The notes beneath the pieces are model-generated. The model was given only the letters and a program-made list of their open reading frames with translations. It was not told the origin of the DNA and ran no database searches. Positions 44,117-51,358 of a stretch of 64,000 nucleotides of DNA are shown here, piece after piece (position 1 is the first letter of the stretch; every line of letters starts with the position of its first letter). Source of the DNA: Streptomyces sp. NBC_00259. Its GTDB lineage: Bacteria; Actinomycetota; Actinomycetes; Streptomycetales; Streptomycetaceae. The position numbers were made by a program, and so were the translations under genes. The stretch lies in NCBI RefSeq assembly GCF_036181745.1, contig NZ_CP108080.1, positions 5,521,501 to 5,585,500 on the forward strand, given 5' to 3'.

Positions 44117-44217
44117 CCCTTTCCGGATCGGTGACCCACACCGCGGCAAGGTCACCGCGGCGAAGGCACCGCGGCGTAGGCACCGAGACGAAGGCGCCGC
44201 GGCGAAGCACCACGGCG

Positions 44218-44250
44218 AAGGCTCCCGCACGCACCGCGTGCGGGAGCCTT
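44218..44250 (+). terminator. ilvE terminator
   Basis: A perfect 15-bp stem, AAGGCTCCCGCACGC with its complement, over a 3-base loop. Confidence 0.85.
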
Positions 44251-44301
44251 GCTGTTCGCCCGGCGACCGCGTGGCGGTCCATGGCCCCGGAGGGCGAGCC
44301 T

Positions 44302-45729
44302 TCAGTCCACGGCGGTCATGATCCGGCCGGCCGGTTCGGTGGCGGGCGCCGCCTCCGGCCGCGGCCGAAGCACCGCGTACACCAGGCCACCCGTCACACC
44401 GGACAGGACGAAGCTGCAGTCCACGCCGCCGGTCAGGGCGAGCAGCGGGCCCTCGTGGAACGGGGTCGAGACGGAGAGCAGGCCCACCCCCGCGCCCAGC
44501 GTCCAGGCGATGGCCGCCCGTGGCTCCCAGCCCGCGCGGAACCAGTAGACGCCGCCCCGGGCACGCCGGTTGTAGACCTGGAGCGCTTCGGCGTCGTACG
44601 CGCCGCGGCAGCGCAGATGGCCCATGAGGGTGATGACGGCCCAAGGGGTGCCGATCGCCGTGAGCAGCAGCACGAACGAGGTCATCGCCGACCGGGCGTC
44701 CCAGGCGAAGTGCCCGAGGAAGACGAAGACGGTGGCGACGACCGCGACGATCACGGTGGACGCGGTGCGGCTGGCCCTGGGGACGATCGCGTCGAGGTCG
44801 AGGCCCATCGAGTACAGCATCAGCCCGGCGTTGCCGACCGAACCGGCCGCGGCGGCGAGCAGCAGCGGCAGCAGGTACCAGGTGGGGGAGGCCTCGACCA
44901 GCGGGCCCGCGTAGTCCTGCGAGGCGCGGGCGGCCAGCGCGGTGAAGGTGCCGAACAGCTGCGGGATCAGGAGTCCGGCGAACAGGCCCAGACAGGTCGC
45001 GTTCAGCACCGCGCGCGGGGTGTGCCGCCGCGGCGAGATGTAGCGGGTGTAGTCGCCGAGCAGCGTGATGAAGGCGATCGGACCGCTGAGCCCGGCGGCC
45101 ACGGCCGAGAGCGCCCAGGTCGGCCAGAAGGAGCCCATCAGATACGGGGCGTCGGGCGGCGCCGCGGTCGTCAGGTCCGGCGCGTACGCCACGAGGCCCA
45201 GCGTGAGCAGCGCGATCATCCCGAGGGCCAGGACCTTGCTCATCCGCAGCAGCAGCCGGTAGCCGAAGACCGCACCGATCACGGTGCACGCGGCCAGCAG
45301 GGCGTAGACCAGGGCGTGGCTCGGGCCGCCGGCCGGCAGACCGGTCAGCCGGGCCAGGGTGCCGACCATCACGTCGCCGCCGATCCACAGGGTCAGCGCG
45401 GTGTACCCGAGGGACAGCAGGAGGCCGACGACCGAGCCGATCAGCCGTCCGCGTACGCCGAAGAAGGCGCCGCTGGACGTGGAGAGATTGGTCGCCGTGC
45501 GCAGTGAGACGAGCGCGAGCGGTGCCGTCACGAGCACACCGGCGACCGTGCCCGCGACCACCGAGGTCACCGCGCCCCACAGGCCGAGGCCGAAGGAGAC
45601 CGGCAGCCAGCCGAAGACGATCACACCGAGGCAGAGGTTGGAGCCGAGCAGGATCGCGACGAGATCGCGGGGACCGCTGGTCCGTTCCGCTTCGGGGATG
45701 GTGTCGACTCCGCGCTGTTCGATCGGCAT
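44302..45729 (-). CDS. NCS1-type nucleobase/cytosine permease
   Basis: A 475-residue, ~12-helix secondary transporter of the purine-cytosine permease (NCS1, CodB-like) family. Helix 1 motif LVAILLGSNLCLGVIVFGWL, GAFFGVRGRLIGSVVGLLLS, GPIAFITLLGDYTRYISPR and GNAGLMLYSMGLDLDAIVPR are characteristic. ATG 45729 follows AGGGAGAG; upstream frame is rejected. It diverges from the urease-like genes across ~190 bases. In that context it may import a nucleobase, allantoin/hydantoin-like or ureido compound; the substrate cannot be read from sequence. Confidence 0.87.
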   Translation of the reverse strand: MPIEQRGVDTIPEAERTSGPRDLVAILLGSNLCLGVIVFGWLPVSFGLGLWGAVTSVVAGTVAGVLVTAPLALVSLRTATNLSTSSGAFFGVRGRLIGSVVGLLLSLGYTALTLWIGGDVMVGTLARLTGLPAGGPSHALVYALLAACTVIGAVFGYRLLLRMSKVLALGMIALLTLGLVAYAPDLTTAAPPDAPYLMGSFWPTWALSAVAAGLSGPIAFITLLGDYTRYISPRRHTPRAVLNATCLGLFAGLLIPQLFGTFTALAARASQDYAGPLVEASPTWYLLPLLLAAAAGSVGNAGLMLYSMGLDLDAIVPRASRTASTVIVAVVATVFVFLGHFAWDARSAMTSFVLLLTAIGTPWAVITLMGHLRCRGAYDAEALQVYNRRARGGVYWFRAGWEPRAAIAWTLGAGVGLLSVSTPFHEGPLLALTGGVDCSFVLSGVTGGLVYAVLRPRPEAAPATEPAGRIMTAVD

Positions 45730-45922
45730 CGGGCTCTCCCTGGTCCACAGGCGTCGTTTGAGTGCTGCTCTATGTGAACCCGGCGAAGAGCTGGCGTCAA
45801 TGCTTCCGGTCAAGGAAAGTGCGGGTTAGAGTGTCGTTCAAACGTCTGGAATCGGATTCAGAGATTCCGGAGCGATGCACCCAGCAGGAGGCCGCGGTGG
45901 ACCTCCAGGGAGGCGTGGTGAC

Positions 45923-46663
45923 GTGCGACTGACCCCGACCGAGCGCGACCGGCTGCTGCTGTTCGGCGCCGCCGAACTGGCCCGGGCGCGGCGTGCCCGT
46001 GGGCTCAAGCTCAATGTCCCCGAGGCGACCGCACTGATCGCCGACACCGTCTGCGAGGCGGCCAGGGACGGGCGCCGGCTCGCCGAGGCGATCGAGGCGG
46101 CCCGCTCCGTACTCGGCCCCGGCGATGTCCTGCCCGGTGTGGCCGATGTGGTCACCGAGGTCCATGTCGAGGCCGTCTTCGACGACGGATCCCGGCTCGC
46201 GGTGGTCTCCGACCCCATCGGGGGCGGCGGCCTCGGCGACGCGGCCCCCGGCGCCGTCCTGCCCGGACCCGCGCAGCCCGCACCCGAGCCCGCGGTGCGG
46301 CTGACCGTACGCAACACCGCGACCGTCCCCGTCAGCGTCACCTCCCACTTCCACTTCTTCGAGGCCAACCCCCGGCTCGACTTCCCCCGGGCGGCGGCCT
46401 ACGGCATGCGCCTCTGCGTCCCCGCCGGGTCGTCCGTCCGCTTCGACCCGGGCGGCGAGGCCGAGATCGGACTCGTACCGATCGGCGGCGACCGCATCGC
46501 CATCGGCTTCGCCGGCCTCGTCGACGGGCCGCTCGACGCGCCGGGCGCGAAGGCCGAGGCCCTGCGCCGAGCGGCGGCCTGCGGCTATCTCGGCGCCGAC
46601 GCGGAAGAGCAGGTGCAGCGGCAGGTGCAGCAGGACGAGCAGCAGCAGGAGGAGGACCGGTGA
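45923..46663 (+). CDS. Fused urease gamma-beta subunit (urease-like)
   Basis: A 246-residue protein combining UreA (residues 1-~100, RLTPTERDRLLLFGAAELAR) and UreB (~115-225, SHFHFFEANPRLDFPRAAAY, VPAGSSVRFDPGG). GTG 45923 is chosen with GGGAGG nine bases upstream; ATG 45875 adds an unlikely 16 residues. The tail is Gln/Glu-rich (QVQRQVQQDEQQQEEDR), unlike standard UreB. Its stop overlaps the ureC-like start by four bases, so the two are coupled. No ureD/E/F/G maturation genes are in the window. Confidence 0.9.
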   Translation: MRLTPTERDRLLLFGAAELARARRARGLKLNVPEATALIADTVCEAARDGRRLAEAIEAARSVLGPGDVLPGVADVVTEVHVEAVFDDGSRLAVVSDPIGGGGLGDAAPGAVLPGPAQPAPEPAVRLTVRNTATVPVSVTSHFHFFEANPRLDFPRAAAYGMRLCVPAGSSVRFDPGGEAEIGLVPIGGDRIAIGFAGLVDGPLDAPGAKAEALRRAAACGYLGADAEEQVQRQVQQDEQQQEEDR

Positions 46664-48351
46664 CCGGTAACGATCCGCACGAGTACGCGAGCGTCCACGG
46701 CCCCCGCGCCGGGGACCGGGTCGTGCTGGGCGACTCCGGACTCGTCGTCCGTGTCGAGTCCGACTCCCAGAAGTCCGGGGACGAGTTCCTCGCCGGCTTC
46801 GGCAAGACGGCCCGCGACGGAATTCATCTGAAGGCCGCCGCGGTCCGCGAGACCTGTGACGTCGTCATCAGCAACGTCCTCGTCATCGACGCCGTCCAGG
46901 GCATCCGCAAGGTGTCGATCGGCATCCGTGAGGGCCGCATCGCCGGTATCGGACGCGCCGGGAACCCGGACACCCTCGACGGTGTGGACGTCGTCGTCGG
47001 CACCGGCACGTCGATCGTCTCCGGCGAGGGCCTCATCGCCACCGCCGGCGCCGTCGACACCCATGTGCATCTGCTGTCGCCGCGGGTCATGGAGGCCTCC
47101 CTCGCCTCCGGTGTCACGACGATCATCGGCCAGGAGTTCGGCCCCGTCTGGGGCGTCGGCGTCAACTCGCCCTGGGCCCTCAAGCACACCTTCAACGCCT
47201 TCGACGCCTGGCCCGTCAACATCGGCTTCCTCGCCCGCGGTTCCTCCTCCGGCGACGCCCCGCTCGTCGAGGCGCTCGCCGAGGGCGGCGCCTGCGGCTT
47301 CAAGGTCCACGAGGACATGGGCGCCCACACCCGCGCCCTCGACACCGCGCTGCGGGTCGCCGAGGAGTACGACGTCCAGGTCGCCCTGCACAGCGACGGC
47401 CTCAACGAATGCCTGTCGGTCGAGGACACGCTGAACGTCCTCGACGGCCGGACCATCCACGCCTTCCACATCGAGGGCTGCGGCGGAGGGCACGTACCGA
47501 ACGTCCTCAAGATGGCGGGCGTGCCGAACGTCATCGGCTCCTCCACCAACCCCACCCTGCCGTTCGGCCGGGACGCCGTCGCCGAGCACTACGGAATGAT
47601 CGTCTCCGTACACGACCTCAAGACCGACCTGCCCGGTGACGCCGCCATGGCCCGCGACCGCATCCGCGCCGGGACGATGGGGGCCGAGGACGTCCTGCAC
47701 GACCTGGGCGCGATCGGCATCACCTCCTCGGACGCCCAGGGCATGGGCCGTGCCGGCGAGACCGTGCGCCGCACCTTCGCCATGGCCGGGAAGATGAAGG
47801 CCGAGCTGGGTCCCATGGACGGCGACGGCGCCCACGACGACAACGCGCGCGTCCTGCGCTACATCGCCAAGCTGACGATCAACCCGGCCGTCGCCCACGG
47901 TCTCGCGCACGAGATCGGCTCGATCGAGAGCGGCAAGCTCGCCGACATCGTGCTGTGGAAGCCGCAGTTCTTCGGGGCGAAGCCGCAGCTCGTGCTGAAG
48001 GCCGGCTTCCCGGCGTACGGGGTGACCGGCGACCCGAACGCCGCGACCGACACCTGCGAACCGCTCGTCCTGGGACCGCAGTTCGGCGCCCACGGGGCAA
48101 CCCCCGCGGACATCTCCGTGGCGTTCGTGTCCCAGGCCGCGGCCGCGCTCGGCGACGACAGGATGCCCACGCGCCGGCGTCGCGTCGGGGTACGCGGCAC
48201 CCGGGGCATCGGCCCCAAGGACCTGCTCCTCAACTCCCGGGTCGGCGACGTGGCCGTGGACGCGCACAGCGGACTGGTCACGCTCGACGGCGATCCGCTC
48301 CGCTCGGACCCGGTCGAATCCATGTCCCTCAACCGCCTCTACTTCCTCTAG
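46660..48351 (+). CDS. Urease alpha-subunit-like amidohydrolase
   Basis: A 563-residue full-length UreC homologue with nickel ligands kept: His135, His137 (VDTHVHL), Lys215 (FKVHED, carbamylated in urease), His244 (VALHSD), His270 (FHIEG) and Asp358 (TSSDAQGMGR). His318 matches the catalytic His320 of Klebsiella urease. However, the flap Cys319 equivalent is Val317, His321 is Asp319, HEDWG is HEDMG, and the pocket segment GGGTGPAAGTNA reads GQEFGPVWGVGV. It may therefore be a slow urease or act on a larger ureido substrate. Agmatine deiminase starts 10 bases after its stop. Confidence 0.88.
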   Translation: MTGNDPHEYASVHGPRAGDRVVLGDSGLVVRVESDSQKSGDEFLAGFGKTARDGIHLKAAAVRETCDVVISNVLVIDAVQGIRKVSIGIREGRIAGIGRAGNPDTLDGVDVVVGTGTSIVSGEGLIATAGAVDTHVHLLSPRVMEASLASGVTTIIGQEFGPVWGVGVNSPWALKHTFNAFDAWPVNIGFLARGSSSGDAPLVEALAEGGACGFKVHEDMGAHTRALDTALRVAEEYDVQVALHSDGLNECLSVEDTLNVLDGRTIHAFHIEGCGGGHVPNVLKMAGVPNVIGSSTNPTLPFGRDAVAEHYGMIVSVHDLKTDLPGDAAMARDRIRAGTMGAEDVLHDLGAIGITSSDAQGMGRAGETVRRTFAMAGKMKAELGPMDGDGAHDDNARVLRYIAKLTINPAVAHGLAHEIGSIESGKLADIVLWKPQFFGAKPQLVLKAGFPAYGVTGDPNAATDTCEPLVLGPQFGAHGATPADISVAFVSQAAAALGDDRMPTRRRRVGVRGTRGIGPKDLLLNSRVGDVAVDAHSGLVTLDGDPLRSDPVESMSLNRLYFL

Positions 48352-48361
48352 GACTCACGTC

Positions 48362-49381
48362 ATGACGTTCCGTATGCCGCCCGAGTGGGCCCCCCACGAG
48401 CGCACCTGGATGGCCTGGCCAGGTCCCAACCCGACCTTCACCGACGACGAGGAACTCGCGGAGGCGCGCGCCGCGTGGGCGGACGTGGCCCGTGCCGTAC
48501 GCCGCTTCGAGCCGGTCACCATGGTCGTCGGGCCCGGGCAGCGCGAAGGCGCCCGTGAACTCCTGGGCGAGGACGTGGAGATCGTGGAGCGCGAGCTCGA
48601 CGACGCCTGGATGCGGGACATCGGCCCGACCTTCGTCGTCGACGGCGAGGGCGCTCTCGCCGCCGTCGACTGGGTCTTCAACGGCTGGGGCGCCCAGGAC
48701 TGGGCGCGCTGGGAGCACGACTCCAAGATCGCCCGCCATGTCGCGGACCTCGTGAACGTCCCCGTCCACTCCTCGGGCCTCGTCAACGAGGGCGGCGCGA
48801 TCCACGTCGACGGCGAGGGCACGGTCCTGCTGACCGACACGGTCCAGCTCGGCGCCGGCCGCAACCCCGACTGGACCCGGGAACAGGTCGAGGCCGAGAT
48901 CCACGCCAGGCTCGGCACCGAGAAGGCGATCTGGCTGCCGCACGGTCTGAGCGGCGACTACGGCATGTACGGCACGCAGGGCCACGTCGACATCGTCGCC
49001 GCGTTCGCCCGGCCGGGCGTGGTCCTCGTCCACAGCCAGAAGGACCCCGCCCACCCGGACCACGAGCGCTCCCGGACCTATGTCGAGCTGCTGCGCGGCC
49101 GGACGGACGCCCGTGGCCGGGCCCTGGAGGTCGTCGAGATCCCGGCGCCCACCGTCCTCAAGGACGAGGACGGCGAATGGGTCGACTACTCGTACATCAA
49201 CCACTACCTCTGCAACGACGGCGTGGTGCTGTGCGCCTTCGACGACCCGAACGACGAGATCGCGGCGGCGGTCTTCCGGCGGCTGTTCCCGGACCGTACG
49301 GTGACCCTGGTGGACGCGAGGGCGATCTTCGCGGGCGGGGGCGGCATCCACTGCATCACCCAGCAGCAACCGCGTGTCTGA
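48362..49381 (+). CDS. aguA: Agmatine deiminase
   Basis: A 339-residue guanidine-group-modifying enzyme (PPAD family) that hydrolyses agmatine to N-carbamoylputrescine and ammonia. MPPEWAPHERTWMAWPGPNP, the metal/substrate segment ELDDAWMRDIGPTFVVD, VNEGGAIHVDGEGTVLLTD, HVDIVAAFARPG and the catalytic Cys in GGGGIHCITQQQP are all present; length is close to the family norm. The gene follows the ureC-like gene by ten bases, with no aguB (N-carbamoylputrescine amidase) nearby. Confidence 0.93.
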   Translation: MTFRMPPEWAPHERTWMAWPGPNPTFTDDEELAEARAAWADVARAVRRFEPVTMVVGPGQREGARELLGEDVEIVERELDDAWMRDIGPTFVVDGEGALAAVDWVFNGWGAQDWARWEHDSKIARHVADLVNVPVHSSGLVNEGGAIHVDGEGTVLLTDTVQLGAGRNPDWTREQVEAEIHARLGTEKAIWLPHGLSGDYGMYGTQGHVDIVAAFARPGVVLVHSQKDPAHPDHERSRTYVELLRGRTDARGRALEVVEIPAPTVLKDEDGEWVDYSYINHYLCNDGVVLCAFDDPNDEIAAAVFRRLFPDRTVTLVDARAIFAGGGGIHCITQQQPRV

Positions 49382-49463
49382 CCCGGATTCCGGGGCGGGG
49401 CACGGGTCATCCGCGGGGCACCGGCCATCCGCGGGGGCCGGGCGGATCGGGTACAACGTACGG

Positions 49464-50087
49464 GTGAACGTTCCCCCGCCCCCTCGACGCCGCAACGCCG
49501 CCCCGCCCCGTGAGGAACTGCTCGCCGCGGCGATGGCGACCATCGCCGAGCGCGGGCTCGACGGGCTCACCATGGCCGGGCTCGGGCGCGAGGTGGGGAT
49601 GAGCAGCGGGCATCTCCTCTACTACTTCCGCACCAAGGACGAGCTGCTGCTCCAGACCCTGGAGTGGAGCGAGGGCCGCCTCGGCGCGGAGCGCAGCTCC
49701 CTGCTGTCCAGGCTCGGGCCCGCACGCGAACGGCTCGACGCCTACGTCGACCTGTACGTCCCCGACGGCCACCGCGACCCGCACTGGACGCTGTGGCTGG
49801 AGGTCTGGAACCGCTCGCAGAACGCCGACGACGACGCCCGCGCCCGCCAGGCCGCCATCGAGGGCGCCTGGCACCGCGATCTCGTCGCGCTGCTCGCCGA
49901 GGGCAGCTCGCGCGGCGAGTTCCGCGCCGTCGACGCGGATCGCTTCGCCGCCCGGCTGCGCGCGCTGCTCGACGGCTTCTCCGTCCATGTGGCGGTGGGG
50001 ATACCGGGCACGAGCCGGGAGCAGGTCCTGGGCCACGTAAGGGAGTTCATCGACGAGGCACTGACGCCGGTGACCCCGGGAACGTGA
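49464..50087 (+). CDS. TetR-family transcriptional regulator
   Basis: A 207-residue regulator: the N-terminal helix-turn-helix is LLAAAMATIAERGLDGLTMA with LGREVGMSSGHLLYYFRTKD, and the C-terminal ligand domain (WTLWLEVWNRSQNADDDARA) matches the BetI/TetR_C_6 style, often linked to amine or polyamine metabolism. GTG 49464 is preferred: an upstream GTG at 49374 overlaps aguA and adds low-complexity residues. It likely controls the urease-like/aguA cluster. Confidence 0.85.
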   Translation: MNVPPPPRRRNAAPPREELLAAAMATIAERGLDGLTMAGLGREVGMSSGHLLYYFRTKDELLLQTLEWSEGRLGAERSSLLSRLGPARERLDAYVDLYVPDGHRDPHWTLWLEVWNRSQNADDDARARQAAIEGAWHRDLVALLAEGSSRGEFRAVDADRFAARLRALLDGFSVHVAVGIPGTSREQVLGHVREFIDEALTPVTPGT

Positions 50088-50150
50088 CGCACGCAGGTAC
50101 TGCCGATCGTTGCCGTCCCGATCATGACGCCCGGCCGTCGTGCACGGCGG

Positions 50151-50990
50151 TCACCCGCCCGTGGCCGCCGCCTCCGGCTGCTGCACGAGGCGCTGCTGCA
50201 TCTTCTGGAGCGAGTCCGCGGCGTACTTGTGGATCTGCGGGTCCAGCTTGCTGCTGCCGACCACGTAGGCGCTCAGGACACTCTTGCCGTCCCGTCCGGT
50301 GGCGATGACGTAGAGGTCGTCGACCTTGCCCCCGTTCGCGGTGACGACCTGGTGGCCCTCCTCGGACACCAGCTCGTCGAAGCCGGTCACCTGCGGCGGG
50401 GTCGCCTCGCGCACCCCGTTCCAGCGTTCCTTGGCCCGGTGCTGTTCCGGACAGCGGTGGATGTTGTCCCGGGCGTCGGCGAGGTACTGCTTCGCCGTGG
50501 CCTCGTCCACGAACACCTTGACCTCGGACGTCCCCGCGATGCCCGACGACGTCTGGTACACGTTGCGCTGCAGGGAGGCCAGCGTGCCGGCCCGACTGGG
50601 ACGGCTGGCGAACTCGCAGTCCTCCCGCACCAGCGACTCCGGCGCGGGGTCCACCTCGTACGGATCGTGCTGGGTGAAGCCGGCACCCCAGTCCGGGGGT
50701 GCCAGGGCCACCCGGGTCGCGACCGCGTGGGCGTCCGCCTCCGCAGCCTTCGTGTCGACCGGGGTGGGGGAGCCGGAACCTCCGCCGCCGTCGTCCCCGT
50801 CGCCGCCGAGTGACAACACCAGCACCACGACGAGGGCCAGCACCGCCGCCGCCCCGCCGACGAGCAGTGCGAGGGTACGACGGGAGCGTCCGCCGGACGG
50901 GCCGGGACCGGGCGGCGGCGGACCGGCAGCCGGTCCGGACGGCCGGGGCACGGGTCCGGACGGCGGTCCTGTGGGGGGTTGTGAACTCAT
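50151..50990 (-). CDS. Single-pass membrane protein with proline-rich cytoplasmic tail
   Basis: A 279-residue protein: a proline/glycine-rich N-terminus (PPTGPPSGPVPRPSGP), basic residues, one membrane helix (~residues 41-62), a Gly/Asp/Ser linker, and a ~190-residue external domain with two cysteines (REDCEFASRPSR, NIHRCPEQH). The layout is common for Streptomyces cell-surface proteins of unknown role; no enzyme motif is visible. GGGGAA precedes the ATG. It is divergent from cimA. Confidence 0.75.
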   Translation of the reverse strand: MSSQPPTGPPSGPVPRPSGPAAGPPPPGPGPSGGRSRRTLALLVGGAAAVLALVVVLVLSLGGDGDDGGGGSGSPTPVDTKAAEADAHAVATRVALAPPDWGAGFTQHDPYEVDPAPESLVREDCEFASRPSRAGTLASLQRNVYQTSSGIAGTSEVKVFVDEATAKQYLADARDNIHRCPEQHRAKERWNGVREATPPQVTGFDELVSEEGHQVVTANGGKVDDLYVIATGRDGKSVLSAYVVGSSKLDPQIHKYAADSLQKMQQRLVQQPEAAATGG

Positions 50991-51102
50991 GGGTTTCCCC
51001 TACCACTCCGCCGGGCGGCACCCCGCCCGCTGAACGGGTGCGGGGGCGGGTCACCGGACGGCGCCCGCATACTGAGACCGCTGTCCATGCTGGCACGCAC
51101 AT

Positions 51103-51117
51103 GTGGCAGACTGCCAC
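51103..51117. promoter_or_regulatory. Perfect palindrome upstream of the cimA leader
   Basis: GTGGCAG-A-CTGCCAC lies just before the leader frame, placed where a promoter or operator would sit. Confidence 0.4.
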
Positions 51118-51133
51118 TGTGCTCGCATTCGCC

Positions 51134-51175
51134 ATGATTATCGGCAGCAGCGCGCCGGTCCGCAGTGACCGCTGA
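51134..51175 (+). CDS. Candidate cimA leader peptide (MIIGSSAPVRSDR)
   Basis: A 13-codon frame with two adjacent isoleucine codons (ATT ATC) directly after the ATG, followed 53 bases later by an intrinsic terminator and then cimA. An in-frame GTG at 51119 adds VLAFA. No good ribosome site is seen, so leaderless translation from GTG 51119 is possible. The layout matches amino-acid attenuation by isoleucine. Confidence 0.5.
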   Translation: MIIGSSAPVRSDR

Positions 51176-51228
51176 CCCGTGGCCAGTAACCCCCGCGGCA
51201 GCGGCACCGTGCCCCAGACCCGCGCGCA

Positions 51229-51256
51229 GACCTCTCGCACCCGCGAGGGGTCTTTT
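51229..51256 (+). terminator. cimA attenuator terminator
   Basis: GACCTCTCGC pairs with GCGAGGGGTC (one G-U) over a 4-base loop and is followed by TTTT CG TTTT. It lies between the candidate leader and cimA, 103 bases before the start. Confidence 0.7.
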
Positions 51257-51358
51257 CGTTTTACGGCCCCACCCCGGCCGGACGAGAGGCGCGCGAAGAT
51301 GGGGGCAAGTGGAGCCAAGAATTCCGGAGCCACTCATCCGACAGGAGTCACAACAGCC

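Noticed and set aside
44141..44217. Degenerate GGCGAAGGCACCGC repeats as a CRISPR-like array
   Set aside because: Units are short, adjacent and degenerate with no unique spacers and no cas genes; they are simple repeats before the ilvE terminator.
49374..49463. Upstream start of the TetR gene overlapping aguA
   Set aside because: It adds a low-complexity Gly/Ser/His stretch ahead of the helix-turn-helix and has no ribosome site.
51080..51112. TGGCAC...TTGC-like sigma-54 promoter near cimA
   Set aside because: Spacing does not fit and Streptomyces lacks sigma-54; the similarity comes from the palindrome.
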